DNA of 64,000 nt from the NCBI GenBank assembly GCA_016192135.1, contig JACPUR010000041.1:285164-349163 (forward strand), written 5' to 3'. Each line of letters opens with the position of its first letter. Within the stretch, counting starts at the first letter, position 1. The DNA is from Candidatus Tectomicrobia bacterium. GTDB lineage: Bacteria > UBA8248. Positions 8,717-16,946 of the stretch are shown here, one piece after another. The notes beneath the pieces were generated by a model, which saw only the letters and a list, made by a program, of their open reading frames with translations, searched no databases and had not been told where the DNA came from. A program made the translations under genes and the position numbers.

Positions 8717-9043
8717 CTAATCGCCAATCCTGGTCATTGCGGCGTGAAAAGAAACATTCGCCGCTTCACGGGCCTTTCCGCTCATCTGCGCGGAGTCCCC
8801 GTTCGTTTTTCCTGTCAGCTTGATGTGAACATTATCCAGACCGAAAACGGACCCTATGCCCGGCGTCCTCGTATGCACGCCCGTCTCCACGTCAGCCGTA
8901 AAATCGTCTCCGTTCTGTTGATATGTTCCAATGTAATACATGCCGGAATCTCCTCCACGGAGTTTTCCTCCCTGGAGGATGACCACACCCGCACCTTCGC
9001 CCCGCTGGGTCTTGAAGTGCACCTTATAGATGCCGTCTCTCAT
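8717..9043 (-). CDS. GrlR-like regulatory-family protein
   Basis: A 108-aa protein starting at ATG 9043 with AGGAGG seven bases upstream. The opening MRDGIYKVHFKTQRGEG, then GGKLRGGDSGMYYIGTY, and a later VDNVHIKLTG-like segment (LDNVHIKLTGKTNGD) match the small beta-rich GrlR family, first known as a repressor of type III secretion gene activation. No secretion genes are present here. Homologues occur widely in genomes and mobile elements with unknown targets. There is no signal peptide and the protein is probably cytosolic. It is complete and in good condition despite decayed neighbours. Confidence 0.7.
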   Translation of the reverse strand: MRDGIYKVHFKTQRGEGAGVVILQGGKLRGGDSGMYYIGTYQQNGDDFTADVETGVHTRTPGIGSVFGLDNVHIKLTGKTNGDSAQMSGKAREAANVSFHAAMTRIGD

Positions 9044-9365
9044 GGATTTGCCTCCTGAACGAGCAGAGACTTACAAAGGGGGAATCCGGGGGAATGGATA
9101 AACCCCTCCCCCTGCCGGGCGGTGGGTACTCAGGATAACATAGGATGGCGTAGTGCAGATGTATTTATGCGTTTTTCACGTCCGGCGTGGGCTGCCGGGT
9201 CCCTTTCCCCCCTTCCAAGACAGCCGAAAATGGCCGCAGACTCCACCCTGTCAAAGTCAGGGTCTTTGCACCAGGTCTTGACAATGGAACCGGGCCGGAG
9301 GCTATAACCGTCGTGAAATTGACGACCTAAAAAAAGTAACCGCAAAGGGCAGAGAGGACAAGAGA
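9044..9365. other. Intergenic region, no supported feature
   Basis: The 322 bp between divergent genes contain only short overlapping ORFs on both strands. None has a convincing ribosome site or recognisable product. Confidence 0.5.
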
Positions 9366-9851
9366 ATGAGCAGGGAAAAGAAGACACAAGTTGTGACATT
9401 AGCAGACCCCTCCGATGAGTATTTATTGGAGCTCGGGAGACTTGCGAACAGGTTCGGCCAACTTGAACACCTGCTCAAATTAGTTATTAAGAGAAAGGAC
9501 AAGAGGCCATTTTGGGAAGTCTTTAAGGAATTCAAGACAGCAGGTATAGGAGGATTGCTGTCAGGACTTTCAGAATGGGCGGCAACAAAGAAATTTGCCG
9601 GTCTAATTAATATTGCTAAAGGAGAGGCAAGCCTTCAGCCGATAAAGCAAGAATTAGAACAGGCTAAAGGCTTAGTTCCGATCAGAAACCAGTATTTACA
9701 CAACGGCCTGGGAAAGAATAAAGACGGAAAACTCCAGTGGCTAAGCATTGAAGAACAGTTTGACGAGAAAAAGGCATTGACCTTACTCAAGGACACGTCT
9801 CAGAAAATCTCAAAACTAAATGTGGACATCAATAAAAAATTTCCTCCCTAA
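9366..9851 (+). CDS. Hypothetical protein with HEPN-like RNxxxH motif
   Basis: A 161-aa, helix-rich, lysine-rich protein of moderate GC. An early amphipathic stretch (LLELGRLANRFGQLEHLLKL) is followed by a Gly/Ser loop and then PIRNQYLHNGLG, in which R-N-Q-Y-L-H satisfies the RNxxxH pattern of HEPN-superfamily RNases. Length and helical content fit a single HEPN domain, but a short motif alone is weak evidence. It points opposite to the flanking minus-strand genes and has no visible antitoxin partner. It could be a cargo toxin or defence gene. Confidence 0.5.
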   Translation: MSREKKTQVVTLADPSDEYLLELGRLANRFGQLEHLLKLVIKRKDKRPFWEVFKEFKTAGIGGLLSGLSEWAATKKFAGLINIAKGEASLQPIKQELEQAKGLVPIRNQYLHNGLGKNKDGKLQWLSIEEQFDEKKALTLLKDTSQKISKLNVDINKKFPP

Positions 9852-10754
9852 GCCGCCGACTCCCTCTCTCCCCTGCCCTGCAAGCCGTTGAGATAATCCG
9901 CCGCGCGTTGCGCATACACCGCCGCCGTGAAGATCGCCCGCTTGTCGTCCTTCAAGGCCTTGAGCCATGAGGCGATATAGGCGGCGTGGTCCTCCCTTGG
10001 CTCCGGTGTCAGGTCCAGGTCAGCCGACAGGAAAGCCGCGCCCAATTCCGCAACCAGTTCCTCCATGGCGTAGCCTTCATCCCCTCATTTCTTCCGGCCA
10101 AAGTCACGGTCCAGGCGCGAAGGGTGCCGCGTCCAGTGCGCGCATTCATGCGCCAGCGTGGCGTAATAGGTTCGACATCCCGAAAAGTTTCAAAGGGCGG
10201 CATCTGCACCCGGTCATCCGTGACGCTGTAATACGCCCGATTGCCGCCATGCCGAACATCCGCGCCCGTTCCGGCAAAGAACGATTCCGCATGTTCGATG
10301 CGCTGCACCGGATCCAGCCGGGGCTCGGCAAGCGCGTAATAATTCGCGGGCAAGCCCTCGATCTGCTCCACATTAAAAACGGTATATCCCTTCATGAAGG
10401 GGATTTCCCGCTCCTCCTCCTCGCCCGTCACCTCATCCGTTTCGGTCTTCGTAATGGTGTTGGCATACACCACAAGATAGCCCTTCTCCCCTTTCCGCAC
10501 ATGCGCGCCAAGTTCCTGGGTCTGGCGGAAGGTCATCCAGATGGGCGCCGCGTAGCCACAGGCCACAGAAACCGACCACAGCACAATGACGTTGATGCCC
10601 TGTACGGGGTGCCGTTATGGCGCAGCGGCTTCGTGATGCGGCCCGCCGCATGTTCCGCATTCCAGGGCTTAAGCCACGGGCGGGCCCCCTTCTCCAGATT
10701 GGCCACAATGCGGTCGGTGATGCGGACGTAAATGTCTTGCTTCTGCTGTGTCAT
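9848..10754 (-). pseudogene. ardC: ArdC-type antirestriction/ssDNA-binding metalloprotein, decayed
   Basis: The start at ATG 10754 has GGAGG eight bases upstream, and the N-terminal ssDNA-binding domain reads QDIYVRITDRIVANLEKG. A one-base deletion near 10603 shifts the frame, which continues as VIVLWSVSVACGY... to PFETFRD. A second one-base loss near 10170 precedes the metalloprotease core, readable in another frame as TLAHECAHWTRHPSRL (HExxH zinc motif). A TGG-to-TGA nonsense codon follows near 10090, before GYAMEELVAELG. The remaining C-terminus is typical (AAYIASWLKALKDDKRAIF). ArdC proteins protect conjugating DNA from host restriction, so this is a relic of a conjugative element. Three lesions make it nonfunctional. 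Confidence 0.85.
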
Positions 10755-10769
10755 TTCCTTGTCCTCCAA

Positions 10770-11468
10770 TAAAAAACCGGGTTGCGCGCCGCCTTCGCGG
10801 CTGCCGCAACCCGATGGAGGCCGGAATTGAACAGCGGGGGTGGGCCGTCACAGGCCGCCGGCGGGTGAGGGGTATCACCCGGCCTGCACGGAACGACTTG
10901 TCCGCCGAAGCCTCGGCGGAGGCGAAAGTGGAGGAAGGCAGGGGAAACGCCCCGCCGGCGCTCGCTTTGGCCTTGACGGCCCGGGGGCCGCAGGCCCCTA
11001 AAAAATAAGAGAGGCCGCAGGCCCCAAGAGATGTGATGGAGTGCGGCCGCACGGCCGCCCGACAGAAAAGGAAAAGCCGCCCTCGGCCTTCGCCGGGCGG
11101 CCTTACGCGCGCGGGTGTCCCCGCCTTCGCGGTGATCTACCTGCGCACGGTATTCCCCGCCTTCCTTCTTCGCCCTGCGGCTTCGCAGGAGGCGTGGGGA
11201 CAGGCTTTACGGATGGCCTCGACGCCGCTCCCGGTTCCGGGATCTGCGGCGGCTCGGGGAGCCTGACTGCCCGTTCAGGCGAGTAGAACCCGTTTCCGGC
11301 CCATCGGCCGGACGCGCCCCAAAAAGGAAGGTTTGGTTTTCAATTGGGGAGGACAAGCAGGATGCGGGTGGAAGGAGACAAAAACACAGCGCCCCGCCCT
11401 GTGCCCTCGGGCAGGGCAACGGGGCTGGAAATTTAGAAGTTTACAGCCTCAGTTTAAGCCGCAGCGGC
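10770..11468. other. Intergenic region, about 700 bp, GC-rich with hairpins
   Basis: No supported gene. It contains short GC palindromes: GGGGCCGCAGGCCCC followed by an A-rich run near 10990-11010, a related copy a few bases on, and a hairpin of GCCGCCC/GGGCGGC around 11070-11105. These look like plasmid or ICE backbone spacer sequence. Small ORFs on both strands have no family resemblance. Confidence 0.5.
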
Positions 11469-11768
11469 TCAATTGCAATTCCAGGGATACGTGTCCCCCT
11501 TCCTCCGATTGTTGTCCCACTGAAGCGGCTGAAGATTATTGAGGTCGTCCGTACCGCCCTTAGCAACGGGCTTAATATGGTCCACTTCCCAGCCATGTTC
11601 GGAGTTGGTCTTGCCGTAATCGGAATTCTTCATCGGCTTCCCGCACATATCGTAGCGCCATATGTTCGGGTCATACCCTTCGATGGTTCTTCCTTTCTTC
11701 CAGACAGCGCCCACAGTCGTCTGACCAAACGGCTTACCATTTACATCGCTATTACGGTTACGAGCCAT
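11469..11768 (-). CDS. HNH endonuclease-family small protein
   Basis: A 99-aa protein beginning at the ATG at 11768 (MARNRNSDVNGKPFG), preceded by an AGAGGA site. The longer open frame upstream is non-homologous and overlaps another gene. The HNH signature is clear: WEVDHIKPVAKGGTDDLNNLQ supplies the DH pair and the central N, then WDNNRRKGD completes the motif. An upstream MCGKPM element has only one Cys, so the zinc-ribbon pair is partial. It likely cleaves DNA in a metal-dependent way. Small HNH genes are common in ICEs and phages, and this one sits directly downstream of the 41-aa gene on the same strand. Confidence 0.78.
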   Translation of the reverse strand: MARNRNSDVNGKPFGQTTVGAVWKKGRTIEGYDPNIWRYDMCGKPMKNSDYGKTNSEHGWEVDHIKPVAKGGTDDLNNLQPLQWDNNRRKGDTYPWNCN

Positions 11769-11914
11769 TCTCGAATTCCTCTTGTGAAACCTACGGTCCA
11801 AGTCGGTACTTCTCATACAACCCCGTTGGCCAACGCTCACGGGAACGGCGTCCCGGAAGAAGTCTCGCCGGGTGGCTGGTGCACTTTTCGCCTTTCGTGT
11901 CAGGGGCTCCGCCC

Positions 11915-12040
11915 CTACTTGCCCTTGTCGGACTTCTTGATGGTTTCGACGGTCGTCGTGCTCGGCCGCCGGACGGCCTCCTTCACAGGGATGAATTGGC
12001 CATTCTTCGCATCGCGTCCGATTTTCGTGGTCTTGCTCAT
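11915..12040 (-). CDS. Short basic protein, 41 aa
   Basis: Starts at ATG 12040 with AAGGAG ten bases upstream and ends at TAG 11915. The sequence MSKTTKIGRDAKNG continues with FIPVKEAVRRPSTTTVETI and ends in KKSDKGK. It is basic and compositionally normal. The strong ribosome site and codon structure support a real gene, and the opening resembles small conserved proteins I have seen in mobile-element backbones. Function is unknown. It lies 146 bp upstream of the HNH gene in the same direction and may be cotranscribed with it. Confidence 0.6.
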   Translation of the reverse strand: MSKTTKIGRDAKNGQFIPVKEAVRRPSTTTVETIKKSDKGK

Positions 12041-12067
12041 TTCTTTGACTCCTTTTGGTGTGGGGGG

Positions 12068-12418
12068 TTAAGACGCGAGCCTGTAACGGCTCCATGAAAG
12101 GCGATTGATCGGCCGTATCGGAGCAATGGAGGGGATTGGCCTCATGGACTCGATACTTGGGATGGGCGGAATTGGGGGTATTGAAGGGATCGGGAGAACA
12201 AGGCCAGCGCCACGAGCTCCCCGCCGCCAGACTACGACGCCGCCATCCGGACCACGCATGTGGTCATTACTCCACCAGCCAAGATGTCGGCCGCCGTAAT
12301 CGTAGACGCTGCCGGTACGATGAATCCAGGCAATGCCTTGTCCGCTTGTGTCGATGATGCGGCCGTTCTTGCCCAGGAAGGCAACAACCTGCCCATCGTG
12401 GTCGTAAAGAGGTTCCAT
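12068..12418 (-). CDS. 4-fold beta-flower-like protein
   Basis: A 116-aa protein from ATG 12418. It has short repeated beta units (DHDGQVVAFLGKNGRIIDTS, GIAWIHRTGSVYDYGGRHLG, DHMRGPDGGVVVW), each with a G-x-V/I-aromatic pattern, then a proline/isoleucine-rich tail of repeated PIPSI and PIPP units. This matches the small 4-fold beta-flower domain proteins as I remember them. Their function is not known. The Pro-Ile tail is probably extended. It is divergent from the XRE/ImmA operon. Confidence 0.6.
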   Translation of the reverse strand: MEPLYDHDGQVVAFLGKNGRIIDTSGQGIAWIHRTGSVYDYGGRHLGWWSNDHMRGPDGGVVVWRRGARGAGLVLPIPSIPPIPPIPSIESMRPIPSIAPIRPINRLSWSRYRLAS

Positions 12419-12553
12419 AGTCTGCCGTTCTCCTTTTGCTTGATATTGCCGGTGCCGTCATGTAATACTTGTCGGTGCCGTCAACCCCGTTGGCCAATAA
12501 AAGGCCCCGAGGGGCTATTACGGGAACGTCATAACTAAGTATACGGAGGAGTC

Positions 12554-12907
12554 ATGAGAAAGTCAACCCCCTCAGAAATCTTCCCGGAGCGCCTGCGGGC
12601 GGCCCGGGAGATGAGGGAACTGAGCCAAGGAGCACTGGCGACACGGGCCGGTATGCAACCCTCAGCCATTTCGCACTTCGAGTCCGGAACCAGGAAACCA
12701 TCTTTCGAGAACTTACGCCGCCTCGCCGACGCTCTGGACGTTTCTACCGACTACTTGCTTGGACGGATCAAAGAAATTGCAGGGCCAGCAACGGCTGAGC
12801 AACTCCATCGGGACTTTGACCACATGTCTCAGGACGACAGGGAACTAGCCGAGAAAATTTTTGACGTTTTGAAGAATAGAGGCCAGACCCGAAATAAGAA
12901 AGGGTAG
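12554..12907 (+). CDS. XRE-family transcriptional regulator
   Basis: A 117-aa protein with GGAGGAG just upstream of its ATG. The N-terminal helix-turn-helix covers residues 9-65 (RLRAAREMRELSQGALATRAGMQPSAIS.. then RKPSFENLRRLADALDVSTDYL), the classic Cro/C1 pattern. The short C-terminal region is acidic and helical. The next gene, an ImmA/IrrE protease, begins two bases after the stop. In ICEBs1-like elements and phages such a protease cleaves its partner repressor after damage or quorum signals. This pair is therefore the likely switch of the former mobile element. Confidence 0.9.
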   Translation: MRKSTPSEIFPERLRAAREMRELSQGALATRAGMQPSAISHFESGTRKPSFENLRRLADALDVSTDYLLGRIKEIAGPATAEQLHRDFDHMSQDDRELAEKIFDVLKNRGQTRNKKG

Positions 12908-12909
12908 CG

Positions 12910-13788
12910 ATGGCCCTCGATGACTATGCTGCCAGGAAAGCAATGGGGATTGCGGAGCAGTTTGTCAAAGATAAGAAATTATCTGAACTGCCGATTGACC
13001 CCATCCACATTGCCAGCAATCTGCTGCATATCGAGGTCGTGGCCAAGGATTCCTCGAAGAAAGGCGTCTCAGGCATGTTGCTGCGCCTGGGAGACCAATA
13101 TGCAATTGCCTATGCGACCCACATCGAAAGTGATGGATTCCAGAGGTTCAGTGTAGCCCACGAAATTGGACATTTCTTGCTGCCGGGACATATGGACCAA
13201 GTTCTTCCGGCCGGGACGACAATGCACGAATCGAGAAGTGGCTTTGTTTCAGAAGACCGCTACGAACTTGAAGCTGACCATTTTGCAGCTGGCCTACTAA
13301 TGCCGGATCCCCTTTTTTCTAAGGCGATGAATAAGGCAGGTGAAGGACTTCGGGCTGTCGAGTCCCTTGCGGCACTCTGTCAGACTTCTCTCACTTCTAC
13401 CGCATTACGCCTTGTTCAATGCTCTGACGTGCCAGTGGCCATGGTCATGAGCGCCGGTGGCAGGATTGAATACTGTTTCATGTCCGGCCCGTTGAAAGAG
13501 ATGCGAGGCCTGGATTGGATTCGAAAAAATGTTCCCGTTCCCGCCGGGACCGCGACCCATCGCTTTAACCAGAACCCGAAAATGATCGCACAAGCCGCGC
13601 GCGTCGATGCCACCACAAGCATTCAGGACTGGTTTGGGGGCCATCGCAACCTGAATATGACGGAAGAAGTGGTTGGCCTCGGGAACTACGGGAAGGTGTT
13701 GACGATCCTTTCCCTCATAGACGACCCCGAAGAGTACGACGAAAAAGAAGACCTTGAAGAATCCTGGACACCGCGATTCCGCCGGTAA
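12910..13788 (+). CDS. ImmA/IrrE-family metallo-endopeptidase
   Basis: A 292-aa protein. The zinc motif HEIGH is at residues 84-88 within FSVAHEIGHFLLPGH, followed by a downstream ELEADHFAAGLLMP segment that supplies the third ligand region, all as expected for COG2856 proteases. The C-terminal 120 residues are an extension with a short beta-rich motif and may sense a signal. It is translationally coupled to the XRE gene, which is its probable substrate. Codon use and GC match the neighbouring repressor. The gene appears intact. Confidence 0.9.
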   Translation: MALDDYAARKAMGIAEQFVKDKKLSELPIDPIHIASNLLHIEVVAKDSSKKGVSGMLLRLGDQYAIAYATHIESDGFQRFSVAHEIGHFLLPGHMDQVLPAGTTMHESRSGFVSEDRYELEADHFAAGLLMPDPLFSKAMNKAGEGLRAVESLAALCQTSLTSTALRLVQCSDVPVAMVMSAGGRIEYCFMSGPLKEMRGLDWIRKNVPVPAGTATHRFNQNPKMIAQAARVDATTSIQDWFGGHRNLNMTEEVVGLGNYGKVLTILSLIDDPEEYDEKEDLEESWTPRFRR

Positions 13789-14081
13789 TAGTCCGACATG
13801 AAGGGCTATAGGAAACCGGCCCGCAGGAACACGGAAAAGAACGGAAAACAGGGAACCGGCCCGCCGGGTGGCAATCGCCTGCCCGTGGACGGGCGGGAGC
13901 CTTCCGGACCGTTTGAAGCCGCGGGGGGACCGGTGGCGGCGTTCTCACCCTGTGTTTAACTGAACATGCCAAACCCGGCGCACGGGATTTCAGGACGGCG
14001 CGGACAAAGCATGGCCCGAAGGGGGCGGCCGGGAACGGCCCCCCCCTGCTTTGGTAGTGGCAGGGCTGCGCGCGAGGGACC
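13789..14081. other. Intergenic region between convergent genes
   Basis: The 293 bp of GC-rich sequence between convergent units hold no gene. Loose GC inverted repeats (GGCCCGCC/GGCGGGCC types) are present, but there is no clear terminator with a T-tract. Confidence 0.4.
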
Positions 14082-16598
14082 TTAACGCGGTAGATACTCT
14101 TTTTGCAGGAAGTTGATTTCGCCGCAGGCCTGCGTCATCGCTGCCGTGCTCGGCGGGGTATTGTCATGGCAGGCATGGTTGACGGTATCCTTGAAAGCCT
14201 GAAGTTTTCCGGGGTGGGACGGATCATGGCCCAGCAGCGGATCCACGCGCGGGCACAACCATTCCAAGACCTTGCAGTTATAATCCGTGATGGATGCAGT
14301 TCCATTGCCTTTGGCGCGGCGGTCATTGACCAGCATCTCCTTGCAAAAGCGCTCACCGGCGTCACGCAAAAGAAGACCACACTCTTTACGTGAATCGGGG
14401 TGACCGCCGCGCGCTAGGGACTTGGCGCGGCTGATCTTGGCTAGTAGAGCATCGCTGGTGTTTTCGATTACGCTGCCATCGCCAGGTGTTTCCACGAATA
14501 GCTGGGCGGTCGAAATAGCGAGATGACGGTAGCGGGTTTCCAATTCCTTCCATGTGTCGTGATCCTGGGTGAGGACTATCACTTGCATGGGCAGCCCGAG
14601 AAGTTCGGACAACACCGTCGCATTGAAATGGACCCGGTAATCTTCGTCACTCGCAAGCACGGGATCATCAAGAACGATGAAGCCCAGCCTATCGTGTTCG
14701 GCGCGAGCGAGAAACAAAGCGAGGCCGAGACAATGAAGCTGGGAATGACTGAATACAGCGATCACATCGCGCACTTTCGGAGCGGAACGGTTGGGATTGG
14801 CGGAAAGCCCGGCCTTGAAATCGATAGTCCGCTTAGCCCCCTTTCGCGGCTGAACAGCGGAGAAGAATGTGGGCTCATCAGGCCGCAGCCAGTTCCACCA
14901 TTTCTCGATCAGTCCGCTATAGTCCGAGAATTTATCGTCAAGAACCTGTTCCTTAGCTCGGTCGATCTGCTTGAGTGCTGAATCAAGCTCCTTGGCAACG
15001 GCGACGCGTGCTGCGCGCTCGACCAAAACGGTCCGTAACATCGCAGGCTCTCGGGCGATATTGATGAAGTCCTGCCAACCGGCGGAATCTGCCTGGGCAT
15101 CGAGCACTTCATTGAGAGCGGCTATGAGTTCGTCGGCGGGGGCACTATAGGAGTCAATGGCAGCCGCGAAACGGGCGCGCAGCGTGACGAGCTTTGCATA
15201 GGCAGGCTGGAGCATCCTCGGATCGAGGGTCACCATGTCCGCTGTCTGTTGTTCGACGAGCATGGCGGTAGCACGTCCGCCGCGGCGTAGTGCGGCCGCG
15301 GCCCGGACTAGAGGTCGGATCTGGGCAAGCCAGGGATCAACAAATCCCGTGGCGCGATCGCCAAGGAGTTCCCGGATGCGGGCGACAGTGAACCCCATTT
15401 TCCGTCGCGTGCCGGTCGTGGTTTTAAGATAACGCGGCAGCGAGTCGTCGGCGGCAGTTGCAAGCGATGTCGCCGAAGATGAAAGCTGTAACAGAGCAGA
15501 CTTGGCGGCCGTTTCCGCCGTTTTGAAGTCTCTCGTTTCCTCGACATGGCGGCGGATGAGTTGCACACGTTCCGGCGTCAATGTTGACTTCGCGCCGCAT
15601 AAAGAACAATCGATCGGTTCCGTGATCTCGGAGATGGTCGGGAGTTTCAGCGCCTCATCAAATAGTGCCGCGAGCCGGCGTGTTTCATCATCGATCTTCC
15701 CGCGTTCGTCAAGATAGGTATTAAGACAGGTCCAAATGGTGACCGCAGGCGAATTCCAGCCTGTCAACTCCTCACGTTCGAACCCGCGCACCGGAAATGT
15801 CTTGTTCCGGCGGTCGGCCAGAATCCTCTCGATAGCCGCAAGCTGGTCGTCGAGTCCTTCCGGAGCTTCTTCGTCGGCGGCTTTGAGGAGGACGCGTGCC
15901 ACCTCGGTTATTCGCGCGGTAAACGTCGGCAGGTCGGGAGGGGTGCGCCCGAGTTGGTCGAGGATCTCCTTAAAATCGGGAATAGTTGCACAGGTGTCAA
16001 ATTTCTGGAGCAACGGATCGTCTGGCAGTGTCAGTTCCTCTGCCAGCGCGGCGATGTCGCTACGGAGAAGGTCGAGATCAGTGATTTCAAGCAGGGTTTT
16101 GAAATAAGTGGCGCGGTCCTGTGGGCGGACAGAAAATATGTAGCTGAGCGTGTGCTGGGCGAGGACTGGTGCCTGCAGAGGCGGTTGTGACAGCGTAATT
16201 CCCAGATTTTCGAGGTCAGATTCGGCGGCCACTGTCCCGTCGATTTCGAGACGGGATGTGCAATCTTGTCTCTTGCCATAATCACTCGTGAGGACACGTC
16301 TAATCTCGTGGGGACTTCCATCTGCCGCTGTGACGCTGGCTGCGACGTATACGCCCACGTCGGGGGGAAGATGCGCATTTCGCAGGGCATCGGCGAACTC
16401 GTCCTGAGTGCTTGCCATCAATTCCCGCCGCGCGATGCGTCCGGTGAGCAGGAACTCGAAGGCTTCCGCCAGGCTGGTCTTGCCTTTGCTGTTCGGTCCC
16501 CAGATGGCGGCAATGTCTGCTGGCAGGTTGAGTGTCTGCTCGGTGGCCCCGTAGGCTCGGAAGCCTTTGACAGAGAATGATCTAATCCGTAGCGCCAT
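14082..16598 (-). CDS. SMC/SbcC-like AAA ATPase with zinc-hook-type CxxC
   Basis: An 838-aa protein. Walker A is GPNSKGKT at 34-41 after an N-terminal RSFSVKGFRAYG strand typical of RecF/SbcC ATPases. The middle is coiled-coil-like, with CSLC at 331-334, a possible zinc hook. The ABC-signature position is FSHSQLHCLGLA (616-627), and Walker B is LGFIVLDDPV (638-647) followed by a D-loop-like region. A C-terminal 130-residue helical domain (CGLLLRDAGERFCKEML, then NHACHDN) has no named family that I can assign but looks HEPN-like. Such ATPases act in DNA-end sensing and in defence systems (RloC, ABC-3C, Septu types). It overlaps the upstream small gene by 17 bp, forming an operon. Confidence 0.82.
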   Translation of the reverse strand: MALRIRSFSVKGFRAYGATEQTLNLPADIAAIWGPNSKGKTSLAEAFEFLLTGRIARRELMASTQDEFADALRNAHLPPDVGVYVAASVTAADGSPHEIRRVLTSDYGKRQDCTSRLEIDGTVAAESDLENLGITLSQPPLQAPVLAQHTLSYIFSVRPQDRATYFKTLLEITDLDLLRSDIAALAEELTLPDDPLLQKFDTCATIPDFKEILDQLGRTPPDLPTFTARITEVARVLLKAADEEAPEGLDDQLAAIERILADRRNKTFPVRGFEREELTGWNSPAVTIWTCLNTYLDERGKIDDETRRLAALFDEALKLPTISEITEPIDCSLCGAKSTLTPERVQLIRRHVEETRDFKTAETAAKSALLQLSSSATSLATAADDSLPRYLKTTTGTRRKMGFTVARIRELLGDRATGFVDPWLAQIRPLVRAAAALRRGGRATAMLVEQQTADMVTLDPRMLQPAYAKLVTLRARFAAAIDSYSAPADELIAALNEVLDAQADSAGWQDFINIAREPAMLRTVLVERAARVAVAKELDSALKQIDRAKEQVLDDKFSDYSGLIEKWWNWLRPDEPTFFSAVQPRKGAKRTIDFKAGLSANPNRSAPKVRDVIAVFSHSQLHCLGLALFLARAEHDRLGFIVLDDPVLASDEDYRVHFNATVLSELLGLPMQVIVLTQDHDTWKELETRYRHLAISTAQLFVETPGDGSVIENTSDALLAKISRAKSLARGGHPDSRKECGLLLRDAGERFCKEMLVNDRRAKGNGTASITDYNCKVLEWLCPRVDPLLGHDPSHPGKLQAFKDTVNHACHDNTPPSTAAMTQACGEINFLQKEYLPR

Positions 16599-16827
16599 CG
16601 AGCTTCGCTCTCACCCGTTCAAGACGTTCCGTGAGTACCGCCTTCATGGACGCGACCCGATCGTTGTTCTTTTGAGGGGTATGGTGTGCATGGACCAGCC
16701 GGGCAGCCAGGGAATCGCCCTCCAGGTGCTTCAAAAGGCGAGCAACATTGTCCATCGGACCAGTTTCATCGGGCATTAGTCGTTTTTCTCTCTCGTCTAG
16801 TGTTTCGACCCATTGTTCGAAGGTCAT
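16582..16827 (-). CDS. Small helical protein coupled to the SMC-like ATPase
   Basis: Best start is ATG 16827, giving 81 aa beginning MTFEQWVETLDEREKRLMP. In-frame ATGs at 16890 and 16929 would add up to 34 residues but look non-conserved, and none has a good ribosome site. The protein is charged and helical, with no family that I recognise. Its last codons overlap the first 17 bases of the ATPase gene, so the two are almost certainly cotranslated. By analogy with ABC three-component systems it may be a middle component linking the ATPase to an effector, but that is inference only. Confidence 0.6.
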   Translation of the reverse strand: MTFEQWVETLDEREKRLMPDETGPMDNVARLLKHLEGDSLAARLVHAHHTPQKNNDRVASMKAVLTERLERVRAKLDGATD

Positions 16828-16910
16828 TCTATACTGGAACAGTGGCCTTTGAGACGATATAGTAATCAGAGTGGCCTTCAAAGCGGCCATAATCGAGGCC
16901 AAACAAAGGC

Positions 16911-16939
16911 TTGAAAACACCCTAAGCATCTATTATTAT
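16911..16939 (+). promoter_or_regulatory. Sigma70-type promoter for the Fic gene
   Basis: -35 TTGAAA at 16911-16916, a 17-base spacer, and -10 TATTAT at 16934-16939. The expected start site falls about seven bases downstream, at or next to the ATG at 16947, so the transcript should be leaderless or nearly so. No Shine-Dalgarno sequence precedes the ATG, consistent with this. Confidence 0.65.
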
Positions 16940-16946
16940 TACGACT

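Noticed and set aside
9130..9399. Minus-strand ORF containing PGSIVKTWCKDPDFDRVESA
   Set aside because: The central part looks protein-like, but the start is low-complexity and no site or family could be found. Left as intergenic.
12501..12523. Hairpin AGCCCC-TC-GGGGCC with T-run on the minus strand
   Set aside because: It looks like a terminator but lies upstream of the minus-strand beta-flower gene, with no gene feeding into it. Possible attenuator only.
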